The notes under the pieces were generated by a model. It made no database searches. It was not told the DNA's origin and was given only the letters and a program-made list of their open reading frames with translations. A DNA stretch of 47,954 bases from Thauera sp. (GTDB lineage Bacteria > Pseudomonadota > Gammaproteobacteria > Burkholderiales > Rhodocyclaceae), in the NCBI GenBank assembly GCA_017302295.1, contig JAFLDS010000021.1, forward strand, positions 1-47,954, read 5' to 3'. Made by a program: the position numbers and the translations under genes. Below are positions 37,487 to 45,950 of this stretch, in pieces; position 1 is the stretch's first letter; the number at the start of each line of letters is the position of its first letter.

Positions 37487-38293
37487 ATGGCGTTCGATGT
37501 CTGGTGGCTGGCTTATCCCGCGCTTGGCGCCGTCGTCGGTTTCTTTGCTGGCCTGCTCGGCGTCGGTGGTGGCGCGATCATGGTGCCCATGCTGACGACC
37601 TTCTTCATCGCCCAGGGCTTTGCCCATGAGCAGGTCATCCATCTCGCCCTCGGTACCTCGATGGCGGGCATCGTGCTGACCTCGCTGTCCAGCCTGCGCG
37701 CGCACCATCAGCGCGGGGCGGTGCGCTGGGACATCGTGCGTGGCATCACGCCGGGCATCCTGCTCGGCACCTTCGGCGGCACCTTCCTCGCTTCGCGTGT
37801 GGACACCGTGCCGCTGGCGATCTTCTTCTCGCTGTTCATGGCCTACGTGTCTTTCCAGATGCTGGTCAACATCAAGCCCAAGCCTTCGCGCGAAATTCCC
37901 GGCTGGGTCGGCCTCAGTGCCACCGGCGCGGGGATCGGCGGCTTTTCCGCGCTTGTGGCGATCGGCGGCGGTTCGCTGTCGGTACCCTTCATGACCTGGT
38001 GCAACGTCAAGATGCAGCACGCGATCGGCACCTCGTCAGCCATCGGCTTGCCGATCGCGGTGGCGGGGACGGTCGGCTACATGGTCAATGGCTGGGGGAC
38101 GCCCGGCATGCCGGCCTACACGCTGGGCTACGTCTACCTGCCAGCCCTGGTGCTGGTCAGTGCGGTGAGCGTCCTTGCCGCACCGGTCGGCGCCAGCCTT
38201 GCGCACCGCCTGCCGGTGCCCACGCTGAAGAAGGTGTTTGCCGGTGTGCTGATCGTGCTGTGCTTCAAGATGCTGCACAGCATCTTCGGCTGA
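37487..38293 (+). CDS. TauE/SafE family (TSUP) membrane permease
   Basis: 268 residues with seven to eight membrane helices. The N-terminal motif GFFAGLLGVGGGAIMVPML and its repeat GGFSALVAIGGGSLSVPFM are the two GGG-x-hydrophobic-P half-signatures of the TSUP family. Members export sulfite, sulfoacetate or similar anions, or take up related compounds; the substrate here is not readable. GGAG lies about 11 bases before the ATG at 37487; a GTG just before it is possible. No sulfur genes are adjacent. Confidence 0.88.
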   Translation: MAFDVWWLAYPALGAVVGFFAGLLGVGGGAIMVPMLTTFFIAQGFAHEQVIHLALGTSMAGIVLTSLSSLRAHHQRGAVRWDIVRGITPGILLGTFGGTFLASRVDTVPLAIFFSLFMAYVSFQMLVNIKPKPSREIPGWVGLSATGAGIGGFSALVAIGGGSLSVPFMTWCNVKMQHAIGTSSAIGLPIAVAGTVGYMVNGWGTPGMPAYTLGYVYLPALVLVSAVSVLAAPVGASLAHRLPVPTLKKVFAGVLIVLCFKMLHSIFG

Positions 38294-38320
38294 GCGGGCC
38301 GCCACCAGCTTCGCCGACCG

Positions 38321-38350
38321 CTCATGACTGGATATAATTTCAGTCATGAG
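38321..38350 (+). promoter_or_regulatory. Palindromic promoter and start site of the helicase gene
   Basis: CTCATGACTG (38321-38330) and CAGTCATGAG (38341-38350) are perfect 10-bp reverse complements. The 10-base loop GATATAATTT contains a consensus TATAAT (38333-38338). A weak -35, TTCGCC (38310-38315), has 17-base spacing. The predicted transcript start (about 38345-38346) coincides with the gene's ATG at 38346, so a leaderless mRNA is expected. A dimeric protein bound here would cover both the -10 and the start codon. Confidence 0.65.
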
Positions 38351-40460
38351 CCCATCGAGCACACTTGCCACACCTGCCGGCGCGGCCAGCTTCCCCTGGC
38401 TGGAGGCGCTGAATCCGGCGCAGCGCGAGGCCGTCGAATTCGGTGCGAATGCGCCTGGCGGCGCGGGTCCGCTACTGATCATCGCCGGCGCCGGCTCGGG
38501 CAAGACCAGCACGCTCGCCCACCGGGTCGCGCACCTTATCGTGCAGGGGGCAGACCCCTCGCGCATCCTGCTGCTGACCTTCTCCCGCCGGGCCGCCGAC
38601 GAGATGGCGCGCCGCACGCAGCGCATCCTCGGCCAGGCCGGGGCCACGCACCCCTGGCTCGCGCATGCCGCGCTCCAATGGGCGGGCACCTTCCACGGCG
38701 TGGGCGCGCGGCTGCTGCGCGAGTACGCCGGCCGCATTGGGCTCGACCCGTCGTTCACCATCCACGATCGCGAGGATTCGGCCGACCTGCTCAACCTCGT
38801 CCGCCACGAGCGCGGCTCGTCGTCGAAGAATAAGCGCTTCCCGCTCAAGGGCACCTGCCTGGCGATCTATTCCGCGGCGGTGAACACCCGCGCGTCGCTC
38901 GGCGAGGTGCTGCAGTCCTCCTTCCCCTGGTGCGCCGAGTGGGAGGACGAGCTGAAGCACCTGTTCCGCGCCTACGTCGAAGCCAAGCAGGCGCAGCAGG
39001 TGCTCGACTACGACGATCTCTTGCTCTACTGGGCGCAGATGATGAGCGAGCGGGCGCTGGCGCGCGAGGTGGGCGCGCTGTTCGAGCATGTGCTGGTGGA
39101 CGAATACCAGGACACCAATCACCTGCAGGCGTCCATCCTGCTGGCGATGAAACCCGACGGCCGCGGCCTCACCGTGGTGGGCGACGACGCGCAGGCCATC
39201 TACGCCTTCCGCGGCGCGACGGTGCGCAACATCCTGGATTTCCCTGGCGCCTTCGATCCGCCGGCACGCACGGTCACGCTCGAGCGCAATTACCGCTCCA
39301 CCCAGCCCATCCTGGCCGCGGCCAATGCGGTGATCGCCCAGGCGCAGGAGCGTTACGCCAAGGAGCTGTGGTCGGAGCGCGCGTCCTCCCAGCGCCCGCG
39401 CCTGGTGTCGGTGAGGGACGACGCCGAGCAGGCCGCCTTCGTCGTCGAGCAGGCGCTCGCGCGGCGCGAGGAGGGACTCAAGCTCAAGCAGCAGGCGGTG
39501 CTGTTCCGTGCCTCCAGCCACAGCGCGCGGCTGGAGATGGAACTGACGCGGCGCAACATTCCCTTCGTGAAGTTCGGCGGGTTGAAGTTCCTCGAGGCGG
39601 CGCACGTCAAGGATGTGCTTGCGCTGCTGCGCTGGGCCGAGAATGCGCGCGATCGTATCGCCGGCTTTCGTGCCATCCAGCTGCTCGCCGGCATCGGACC
39701 GAAAACGGCGGGGCGCGTGCTCGACAACCTGTGCGCCGCGCCGGCGGGCTGCGTGCTGCTGGCCGAGCAGCCGGTGCCCGACGCCGCGCGCGACGGCTGG
39801 ACGGTGTTCGCCGCCCTGGTCGATCGTCTTGCCGGACGCGATACCGGGCAGGCGCCGGCGTGGCCGGCCGAGTTCGAGCTCGCCTGCCGCTGGTACGAGG
39901 TGCAGATGCCGCGCCTCTACGAGGACGCCGCGGTGCGCCTGCTCGACATCCAGCAGCTCGCGCGCATCGCCGCCACCTATCCGAGCCGGCAGCGCTTTCT
40001 GACCGAGCTCACCCTCGACCCGCCGAGCGCCACCAGCGACGAGGCCGGCGCGCCCTTGCTCGACGAGGACTACCTGATCCTGTCGACGATGCACTCGGCC
40101 AAGGGCCAGGAGTGGAGCGCGGTGAGCGTGCTGAACGTGGTCGACGGCTGCATACCGTCCGACATCGCTACCCGCAACGCCGCCGAGATCGAGGAGGAGC
40201 GCCGCCTGCTCTACGTGGCGATGACGCGGGCGAAGGACCAGCTCGATCTCGTCGTGCCGCAGCGTTTCTACGTCACGCAGCAGCAGGGCCTGGGCGACCG
40301 GCATGTTTACGCGGGGCGCACGCGTTTCATCCCCAACCGGCTGCTGGAGCGTTTCGAGCAGCTCACCTGGCCGCCCCCGCCGCCCGAGTTTCAAGGTACT
40401 TCGGCGTCACGCCAGGCGGCGATCGATCTCGCCGCGCGCATGCGGGACATGTGGTCGTGA
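38346..40460 (+). CDS. UvrD/Rep-type ATP-dependent DNA helicase (SF1A)
   Basis: 704 residues with all SF1 helicase motifs in order: Q-motif LNPAQREAV, Walker A AGAGSGKTSTL, TFSRRAADEM, DEYQDTN (Walker B), VVGDDAQAIYAFRGA, LERNYRST, STMHSAKGQEW and YVAMTRAK. It translocates on single-stranded DNA and unwinds duplex in repair or replication restart. It is shorter than Rep or PcrA, and a separate rep or uvrD elsewhere in the genome is likely, so this is a paralogue. ATG 38346 is the first start and lies in a palindromic promoter. The stop overlaps the following gene (GTGA). Confidence 0.92.
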   Translation: MSPSSTLATPAGAASFPWLEALNPAQREAVEFGANAPGGAGPLLIIAGAGSGKTSTLAHRVAHLIVQGADPSRILLLTFSRRAADEMARRTQRILGQAGATHPWLAHAALQWAGTFHGVGARLLREYAGRIGLDPSFTIHDREDSADLLNLVRHERGSSSKNKRFPLKGTCLAIYSAAVNTRASLGEVLQSSFPWCAEWEDELKHLFRAYVEAKQAQQVLDYDDLLLYWAQMMSERALAREVGALFEHVLVDEYQDTNHLQASILLAMKPDGRGLTVVGDDAQAIYAFRGATVRNILDFPGAFDPPARTVTLERNYRSTQPILAAANAVIAQAQERYAKELWSERASSQRPRLVSVRDDAEQAAFVVEQALARREEGLKLKQQAVLFRASSHSARLEMELTRRNIPFVKFGGLKFLEAAHVKDVLALLRWAENARDRIAGFRAIQLLAGIGPKTAGRVLDNLCAAPAGCVLLAEQPVPDAARDGWTVFAALVDRLAGRDTGQAPAWPAEFELACRWYEVQMPRLYEDAAVRLLDIQQLARIAATYPSRQRFLTELTLDPPSATSDEAGAPLLDEDYLILSTMHSAKGQEWSAVSVLNVVDGCIPSDIATRNAAEIEEERRLLYVAMTRAKDQLDLVVPQRFYVTQQQGLGDRHVYAGRTRFIPNRLLERFEQLTWPPPPPEFQGTSASRQAAIDLAARMRDMWS

Positions 40461-41875
40461 GCGCGCCACCGCCTGTGCCGCTAGATCTGCCGCGCCCCTC
40501 CAAGGCGCCGGCCGGTGCGCTGTCGCCCGCGTTGCTTTTCGCACTCGTCTTCGTCGAGGGCTACTCCTCGCTCGGCGCCGAGATCGTCGCGCTTCGCAGG
40601 CTGGTGCCGCACCTGGGCAGCGCGATCACCGTCACCGCACCCACGATAGGCTTCTTCCTGCTCGCGTTGGCGCTTGGCTACCAGGCCGGCGGTCGCATCG
40701 AGCGCGATTTCCTGCCGCGCGTGCGCGCAAACTTCCTCATGGCGGGCGCCCTGATCGCGCTGGGCATGGCGGGGCCGGTGGTCGATGCCCTGTTCGAACA
40801 TGTGCGTCCGGCGCTGTTCGCCTACCTGCTGTTCGTCGGTGGCGTGCTGTGCCCGGTGGCCTGGCTGCTCGGCCAGACCGTGCCGGCGCTCACCAACCTG
40901 CTGCGCCATGAACGGGCGGGTGCGCGCAGCGGAGCGGCGCTGTACTGGTCCACCCTGGGGTCCTTCCTCGGTTCATTGTCGCTGTCGCTGGGGGTCATGC
41001 AGTGGCTGGGGGTGTCGGCCGCGGTGCTGCTGAGCGCGGCGCTGCTGCTTGGCGTCGTCCCCTTCATCGCCGCCGGACCGCCGCGGGCGCGCCGCACGGC
41101 GGGCGTGGTGGCCGGCATGATCGCGGCTGCCGCAGTCGCGCTGAACCTGTGGCCGCCGCAGCAGACCGAGACCGCCTATGCCACCTATCGCGTAGAGGAG
41201 GTCGAACTGGCAGGCATGCGGACGCCGCGCGCGTTCTGGGTCAACAATTCGCTCGCCTCGCTGCTCGATGCCAGCGAGCCGCCGCGCTACACCCGCTACA
41301 TCGAGCGTCTGCGCAATGTGCTGCTCGACGAAATGGCTTACCGAGACCGCCGCATCCTGGTGCTGGGGGCGGGCGGTTTCACGCTGTCGCACCGCGAGCC
41401 GCTGAACGACTACACCTATGTGGACATCGATCCGGCGATCCGCGAACTGGCCGAACGCGAGTTCCTGCGCGAGCCGGTTCGCGGCCGCTTCGTTGCCGCC
41501 GATGCCCGTCGCTATATCGCCGACACCGCCGAGCGCTATGACGCCATCGTCGTCGACGCCTACAGCGCGCTCACCAGCGTGCCGGGCCATCTGGTGACGC
41601 AGGAGTTCTGGCGCGGGACGCGCCAGGCCCTGGCACCGGGCGGGGTGATGTTCGTCAATCTGATCCTCGATCAGCGCCTGGCCACGCCTTATGCGCGCAA
41701 TGTGCTGGGCACCATCCAGGCGGTGTATGGCCCGTGCGCGGTAGAACTGCTGTTTCGCGAGCGCGCCGAGGGCAACGTGCTGGTGCAGTGCTTCGCCGGC
41801 CCCGAGCCGGGCGATGCGGCTCCCTATCGTGATGAGCGCAACCCCGCCGACCTGGATCTGCTGCGTTCGCGCTGA
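40457..41875 (+). CDS. Membrane-bound spermidine-synthase-like protein
   Basis: 472 residues from a GTG that overlaps the helicase stop. The N-terminal half has six or seven membrane helices (SPALLFALVFVEGYSSLGAE, then GFFLLALALGYQAGGR). The C-terminal half is a Rossmann methyltransferase/aminopropyltransferase fold with RILVLGAGGFTLS, DYTYVDIDPAIREL and YDAIVVDAYSALTSVPGHL. In true spermidine synthases the last block is D-x-x-DP. Here it is DAYSALTS, so the amine substrate is uncertain. Coupling to a DNA helicase suggests a shared function that is not known. Confidence 0.83.
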   Translation: MSAPPPVPLDLPRPSKAPAGALSPALLFALVFVEGYSSLGAEIVALRRLVPHLGSAITVTAPTIGFFLLALALGYQAGGRIERDFLPRVRANFLMAGALIALGMAGPVVDALFEHVRPALFAYLLFVGGVLCPVAWLLGQTVPALTNLLRHERAGARSGAALYWSTLGSFLGSLSLSLGVMQWLGVSAAVLLSAALLLGVVPFIAAGPPRARRTAGVVAGMIAAAAVALNLWPPQQTETAYATYRVEEVELAGMRTPRAFWVNNSLASLLDASEPPRYTRYIERLRNVLLDEMAYRDRRILVLGAGGFTLSHREPLNDYTYVDIDPAIRELAEREFLREPVRGRFVAADARRYIADTAERYDAIVVDAYSALTSVPGHLVTQEFWRGTRQALAPGGVMFVNLILDQRLATPYARNVLGTIQAVYGPCAVELLFRERAEGNVLVQCFAGPEPGDAAPYRDERNPADLDLLRSR

Positions 41876-41893
41876 CGCGCCGTCTCGGGAAAC

Positions 41894-43486
41894 TCAACTG
41901 GTTTCCGCCCCGTCTGCGGACTCGATGGGCTGCAGCGCCGCCGCCAGGCGCTGCACGTCCTCGCGCAGGCGGACGACCGAAACCGGCAGTGCGCTGTGCT
42001 CGAGCAGGCGGCGCAGCGACTCGGGCAGATCCTGCGGCCGCGGCAGCGGCGCATCGCGCACCAGCACCGGGATGACGAGCAGGCCGAGGCGCAGCGCCTC
42101 GCCGATCTCGTGGCGCACCACGTCCTTCGGGTCGTCCAGCCGTCGCTGGCCGTCGCGCATTGCGCCCAGCCAGCCCGGTCCGATGACGACGATCATGGCG
42201 CGGCAGCGTGCAATGTTCTCGCTGATACGCTGCAGGAAGCGGTCGCCGGGCCGGATGTCCTCCAGGTCGATGAAGATGCGGTCGGCGCCAAGGTGGCGCG
42301 CCAGTTCGTCGGCGATGTCCTTGGCTTCGGCAATGCTGTCGTCGCGCCGGTAGCTGATGAAGATGTCCGGTTCGGGAGCGGCACGCCGCCCGCGCAGTGC
42401 GCGATACAGCGGAAGGCCTGCGGCAAGCACGAGCGCGAGGTCCACCGCGGCGAGCGCCAGCATCAGCCTCGGCTCGCCTGCGAAGCGATCGAGCAGGCCA
42501 CGGTTGACGGCGGCGCCGTCGCGGGCGACCCACGCCAGTCCGCGCAGCGTGAGCGCCAGCCGCTCGGGCAGCACGCTCAGTTGCTCCCCGACCAGGGTGG
42601 GCGTGGCTGCGCCGCGATCGCAGACGCCTTCCCCCAGCCGGTCGGCGCCGCGTGCATAGGGGCCGCGCGCGGGCGCGGCGCAGGCGAACTGGCGGAAGCG
42701 GCCTGCGCTGTCCCGCACGCCTGCCGCGCGCAAGGGCAGCTGGCCCTCATGCCGGGTGCCCATCGACCACTGCCACTGCGGTGGCTGTGCCGCCCCATTG
42801 CCCGCTGCCACTGCGCGCAGGCGCAGCGCCTCGCCCGCCGGCACCACGATCGTCAGAGGCACCGCCGCCGGCAGCGTCAGCCGGCGTGAGCCGGCGATCA
42901 GGGTGCGTTGTTCGGCGGGGCGTTCGGCACGCTCGGCAAACGGGTCGGCGCTGATCGCGGCCAGCGTCACCGCCAGCTCGGCGCCCTGCGTGCGCACTTC
43001 GAAGTAGGGAAAGCGGCGGTTCTCCTCCTGCAGTTGGAAGAGTTCGACGCGTGCATCGCCCGCTGCGTCCGCAGGCAGGCCCAGGGTGAACAGGCTGCGC
43101 GTGCCGTCGGCGCCGGTCTCCGTCGTGAGCCACTCGAGCGGACCGTCGTCGGCCGGCGGATCCAGCCCTGCACTGCGCAGCAGCGACAGCGAGGACAGCG
43201 ACAGGCGCGCGCGCTCGAAGCGCACTTCGGCCGCTGCGCCGGGTGCGCCGACGAATTCGAGCAGCGGCACGCCGGCCGCCGGCCCGACCAGCACGAGGCG
43301 CTCGCCGGGCGTTGCCGCCAGCGGCGGAGCAAGCTCGGCATCGATCGGAAAGGGCAGGCGCGCCAGCCAGAAATGCCCGGCGAGCGCGACGATCAGCACA
43401 AGACCCCAGACGCCACGTTGCAGCGTCAACGCAGGCCGGCGAACCGTGGCGGCCAACTTCGCACGCGTCATCGACGCAGCCTGCAT
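41894..43486 (-). CDS. Transmembrane TIR-domain protein with periplasmic domain
   Basis: 530 residues. TM1 (27-44), a periplasmic domain (about 45-340) with only two cysteines (C269, C289) that could form a disulfide, TM2 (about 341-362), then a cytosolic TIR domain (374-505). The TIR starts PDIFISYRRDDSIAEAKDI, continues RIFIDLEDIRPGDRF, and has KDVVRHEIGEAL whose Glu460 fits the catalytic Glu of NAD-cleaving TIR proteins. Bacterial TIRs mostly act as NADases in defence or signalling. Here the topology suggests signalling from the periplasm. Its ATG overlaps the secreted-protein stop (TGATG). It is last in the cytochrome operon and converges with the spermidine-synthase-like gene (18 bases). 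Confidence 0.8.
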   Translation of the reverse strand: MQAASMTRAKLAATVRRPALTLQRGVWGLVLIVALAGHFWLARLPFPIDAELAPPLAATPGERLVLVGPAAGVPLLEFVGAPGAAAEVRFERARLSLSSLSLLRSAGLDPPADDGPLEWLTTETGADGTRSLFTLGLPADAAGDARVELFQLQEENRRFPYFEVRTQGAELAVTLAAISADPFAERAERPAEQRTLIAGSRRLTLPAAVPLTIVVPAGEALRLRAVAAGNGAAQPPQWQWSMGTRHEGQLPLRAAGVRDSAGRFRQFACAAPARGPYARGADRLGEGVCDRGAATPTLVGEQLSVLPERLALTLRGLAWVARDGAAVNRGLLDRFAGEPRLMLALAAVDLALVLAAGLPLYRALRGRRAAPEPDIFISYRRDDSIAEAKDIADELARHLGADRIFIDLEDIRPGDRFLQRISENIARCRAMIVVIGPGWLGAMRDGQRRLDDPKDVVRHEIGEALRLGLLVIPVLVRDAPLPRPQDLPESLRRLLEHSALPVSVVRLREDVQRLAAALQPIESADGAETS

Positions 43487-44439
43487 CAGGGCCTCACCTC
43501 GACGGCACGTGGCGACCAGGCGATCACCCAGTCGCCGGCGTCCGCTGCCCAGGCGCGGACGTACAGCAGGTGAGGTCCGAGGCTGGGCTGGCCATTCTGG
43601 GTGCGGCCGTCCCAGTAAAGCGGCGGCTCACGTCCCACCCAGGCGTTGCGGGCGATCGACTGCCGTACTGCATCGCTGCGAACGCGCACGAGACGCACGC
43701 CCTCGCCCTGACGCTCGAGGCGCGCGATGTCCACGCCGGCACGGCTGAAGTCGGATTTCGAGTGGAAGCCGTAGTAGGCTCGCTGGCCGGTCGCCAGCCT
43801 GAACTGCTCAGGCTCGAAGACGACGTTGTCGATCGCCACCGAGCCCACGGCCAGCGGCCCTGCGCCCAGCCCGTGCAGACGCACCACCGGCTTGCGCGCG
43901 TCGTCGCTGCTGCTGAGCACGTGCATGCTCACCATGCCCGCGGTGAGTTCCTTGCCCAGGCGCGCCGGAAGCTCGAAGGTCAGCAACACGCGTTCGCGGC
44001 CGCCGGCATCCGCCGGCGGCGATGGCAGGCGGAAACGCTGGGGATCGGCGCCGGTGGTGGCGAACTCGATCTCGACCTCGGCGCCGGGTGCGATGTCGTA
44101 GGCCACCACCGCCGGCCAGCCGCCCTTGAGTACTGCCGGAAAACTCAGGCTGGCAAAGGCGTAGGCCTCCGGCAGGCGAGGGCCGCCCTGCGCCAGTTCG
44201 ACCGCCTCTGGTGCCGGGCGGGAGAAGAGCGACCGCAGCAGTGGGCCGAGGTCGATGCTGATGCCGACGCCCGCACCACCTCCGCCGCCCCCACCTCCGC
44301 GGCCACCGCCCTCGGATGGCGGTGGTGCTGCCGGGCCGTCGGAGGGGTAGGTCTGGGCCCATGCGCTGCAGGTCGACACCGCGGTGGCCACGATGGCGGC
44401 CGCCAGACCGGCGCAGGGCCTGCGCAGCAGCGATTTCAT
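43486..44439 (-). CDS. Secreted Gly-rich protein of unknown function
   Basis: 317 residues from ATG 44439, chosen because AAGGAGA lies 6 bases upstream. The signal peptide is CAGLAAAIVATAVSTCSAWA, cleaved before QTYPSDGP. Then come a Pro/Gly linker with a run of glycines (about 42-56) and a beta-rich body without cysteines in the mature part (FPAVLKGGWPAVVAYDIAPG and later AYYGFHSKSDFSRAG). It ends WVIAWSPRAVEVRP. I recognise no family. It sits between a di-haem cytochrome and the TIR protein, so a periplasmic partner role is plausible. It is not shown to bind haem (no CXXCH). Confidence 0.7.
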   Translation of the reverse strand: MKSLLRRPCAGLAAAIVATAVSTCSAWAQTYPSDGPAAPPPSEGGGRGGGGGGGGAGVGISIDLGPLLRSLFSRPAPEAVELAQGGPRLPEAYAFASLSFPAVLKGGWPAVVAYDIAPGAEVEIEFATTGADPQRFRLPSPPADAGGRERVLLTFELPARLGKELTAGMVSMHVLSSSDDARKPVVRLHGLGAGPLAVGSVAIDNVVFEPEQFRLATGQRAYYGFHSKSDFSRAGVDIARLERQGEGVRLVRVRSDAVRQSIARNAWVGREPPLYWDGRTQNGQPSLGPHLLYVRAWAADAGDWVIAWSPRAVEVRP

Positions 44440-44459
44440 GATCCGTCTCCTTGAGGTCA

Positions 44460-45932
44460 CTACAAGGTCTTCAGGTATTCGAGTAGCGCGTCCTTGTCGT
44501 CCGCAGGCAGCGTGGTGCCGAATTCGTGCCCCTGGTTGCCGCCGCCCTTTTGCGCGACGTCGTGCAGCGTGCCGATGCGCTCGGCCTCGGCGCCCTCGGT
44601 GACGAAGCCCACCTTTGCCGGGTCATACACGTCGTAGCCGCGGCGGAATGTCCTCGGCCGCAGTGCCGCCGGCTCTAGCAGGTCGCGCAGCGTGGGCACC
44701 GAGCCGTTGTGCAGGTAGGGCGCGCGCAGCCAGATGCCGTCGAGGAAGGCGGCGACATAGCCGGTGAGCGGCGCCTCGACCAGGCCCGGGCGCTCGATGC
44801 CCATGTCGCGCACGACCTTGTTCGCCTCGCGCGCGGCCTTCTCGTTCCAGGTGTCGATGCGGTCGCGGCTGGTGCCGACCTCGGCCAGCGGAACGATGGT
44901 GCCGGTGCGCGCCGAGGCGTGGCAGGCGGCGCAGGTCGCGTCGAACACCGCCTTGCCGCGCGCGGCCAGGGCCGTGTCGACAGGGAACGGATACTGCGGC
45001 GCACGCTTGGCGCTGACGTAGTCCTGGATCCAGCGCACGTGGCCGAGGAATTCCTCGTTGTCCTTGGGGGGCGCGCCAAGCAGGCCGAGCGCCGAGTCGA
45101 TGATCACCGAGAACGGATCGTGGCTGTCGCCGGCGAAGTTCATGCGCATGCCCTGTTCGGGCTTGTACTTGCCGAGGTTCCAGATCGAGGGCATGTCGGT
45201 CGGCCCCAGGCTGTCGTCCATCGGCCAGCGAATCATGAAGTACTTGGTCAGGTTCATCGCGTCGTCGCGGCCGCGGCCCCAGGGCGGGAAGTCGGCGCGG
45301 TACAGCCAGGCGAACTGCTGCTCGCGCTCGAGCAGGGTCTTCTTCGTGATCGGGATGATCAGGAAGCGGTAGATCGCACGGTCGATGAAGGACATGTCGG
45401 TGACCAGGCGGATCTCGGCCATCAGGTTGTCGGCGTTGAAACGCGGGTCCTTCGCGCAGTCGACGAGGAAACGGAAGAAGGCCCACAGGTTCAGGGTGTG
45501 GTTCGGGCCGGTGGGCACGAACACCGGCGCCGCGTCGGGCGCAGTGCGGTAGCTGGCGACGTGGCAGGAGGCGCAGTTGTTCGCCACCCGTGGAAAGCCC
45601 ACCACTTTCTTCGAGAAACCGGCCGGCAGTTCCTGGCCCTCCTCCCACACCACGCCGAAGGAGGCGTAGCCACCCGGCCCGGGCAGCAGATCGGGGAACA
45701 CGCGCGGCAGCACGTAGAAGATCCAGTACGGGATGCCGGCGTCGCGCTCGGCGCCGATCGAGCCGTACTTGAAGCGCATGTCGGGGTCGCTGGTGATCCA
45801 CTCCGGCTGAGGTTCCTCGCGGAAGAACTTGTACCAGGCGAAGGCGCCACCGGCGGCGCCGAGCACGAGCAGGATCACGATCGCCGCGACCAGGCTGCGG
45901 CCGCGGTTGCATCTGCGGAGGGCGGATTTCAT
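44460..45932 (-). CDS. Membrane-anchored di-haem c-type cytochrome (peroxidase/RoxA-like)
   Basis: 490 residues. An N-terminal helix (LVAAIVILLVLGAAGGAFAW) anchors or exports the protein. Two haem motifs are present, CASCH (120-124) and CAACH (334-338). The C-terminal block GIWLRAPYLHNGSVPTLRDL is shared by di-haem cytochrome c peroxidases, MauG and the RoxA rubber-oxygenase-like family. The N-terminal block RFKYGSIGAERDAGIPYWIF is shared with the next gene upstream. It acts in the periplasm, and the reaction (peroxide reduction, oxygenation or electron transfer) is not decided. It is 18 bases after its paralogue and 20 before the secreted protein. Confidence 0.82.
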   Translation of the reverse strand: MKSALRRCNRGRSLVAAIVILLVLGAAGGAFAWYKFFREEPQPEWITSDPDMRFKYGSIGAERDAGIPYWIFYVLPRVFPDLLPGPGGYASFGVVWEEGQELPAGFSKKVVGFPRVANNCASCHVASYRTAPDAAPVFVPTGPNHTLNLWAFFRFLVDCAKDPRFNADNLMAEIRLVTDMSFIDRAIYRFLIIPITKKTLLEREQQFAWLYRADFPPWGRGRDDAMNLTKYFMIRWPMDDSLGPTDMPSIWNLGKYKPEQGMRMNFAGDSHDPFSVIIDSALGLLGAPPKDNEEFLGHVRWIQDYVSAKRAPQYPFPVDTALAARGKAVFDATCAACHASARTGTIVPLAEVGTSRDRIDTWNEKAAREANKVVRDMGIERPGLVEAPLTGYVAAFLDGIWLRAPYLHNGSVPTLRDLLEPAALRPRTFRRGYDVYDPAKVGFVTEGAEAERIGTLHDVAQKGGGNQGHEFGTTLPADDKDALLEYLKTL

Positions 45933-45950
45933 CGGGGTCTCCTTCCTCGC

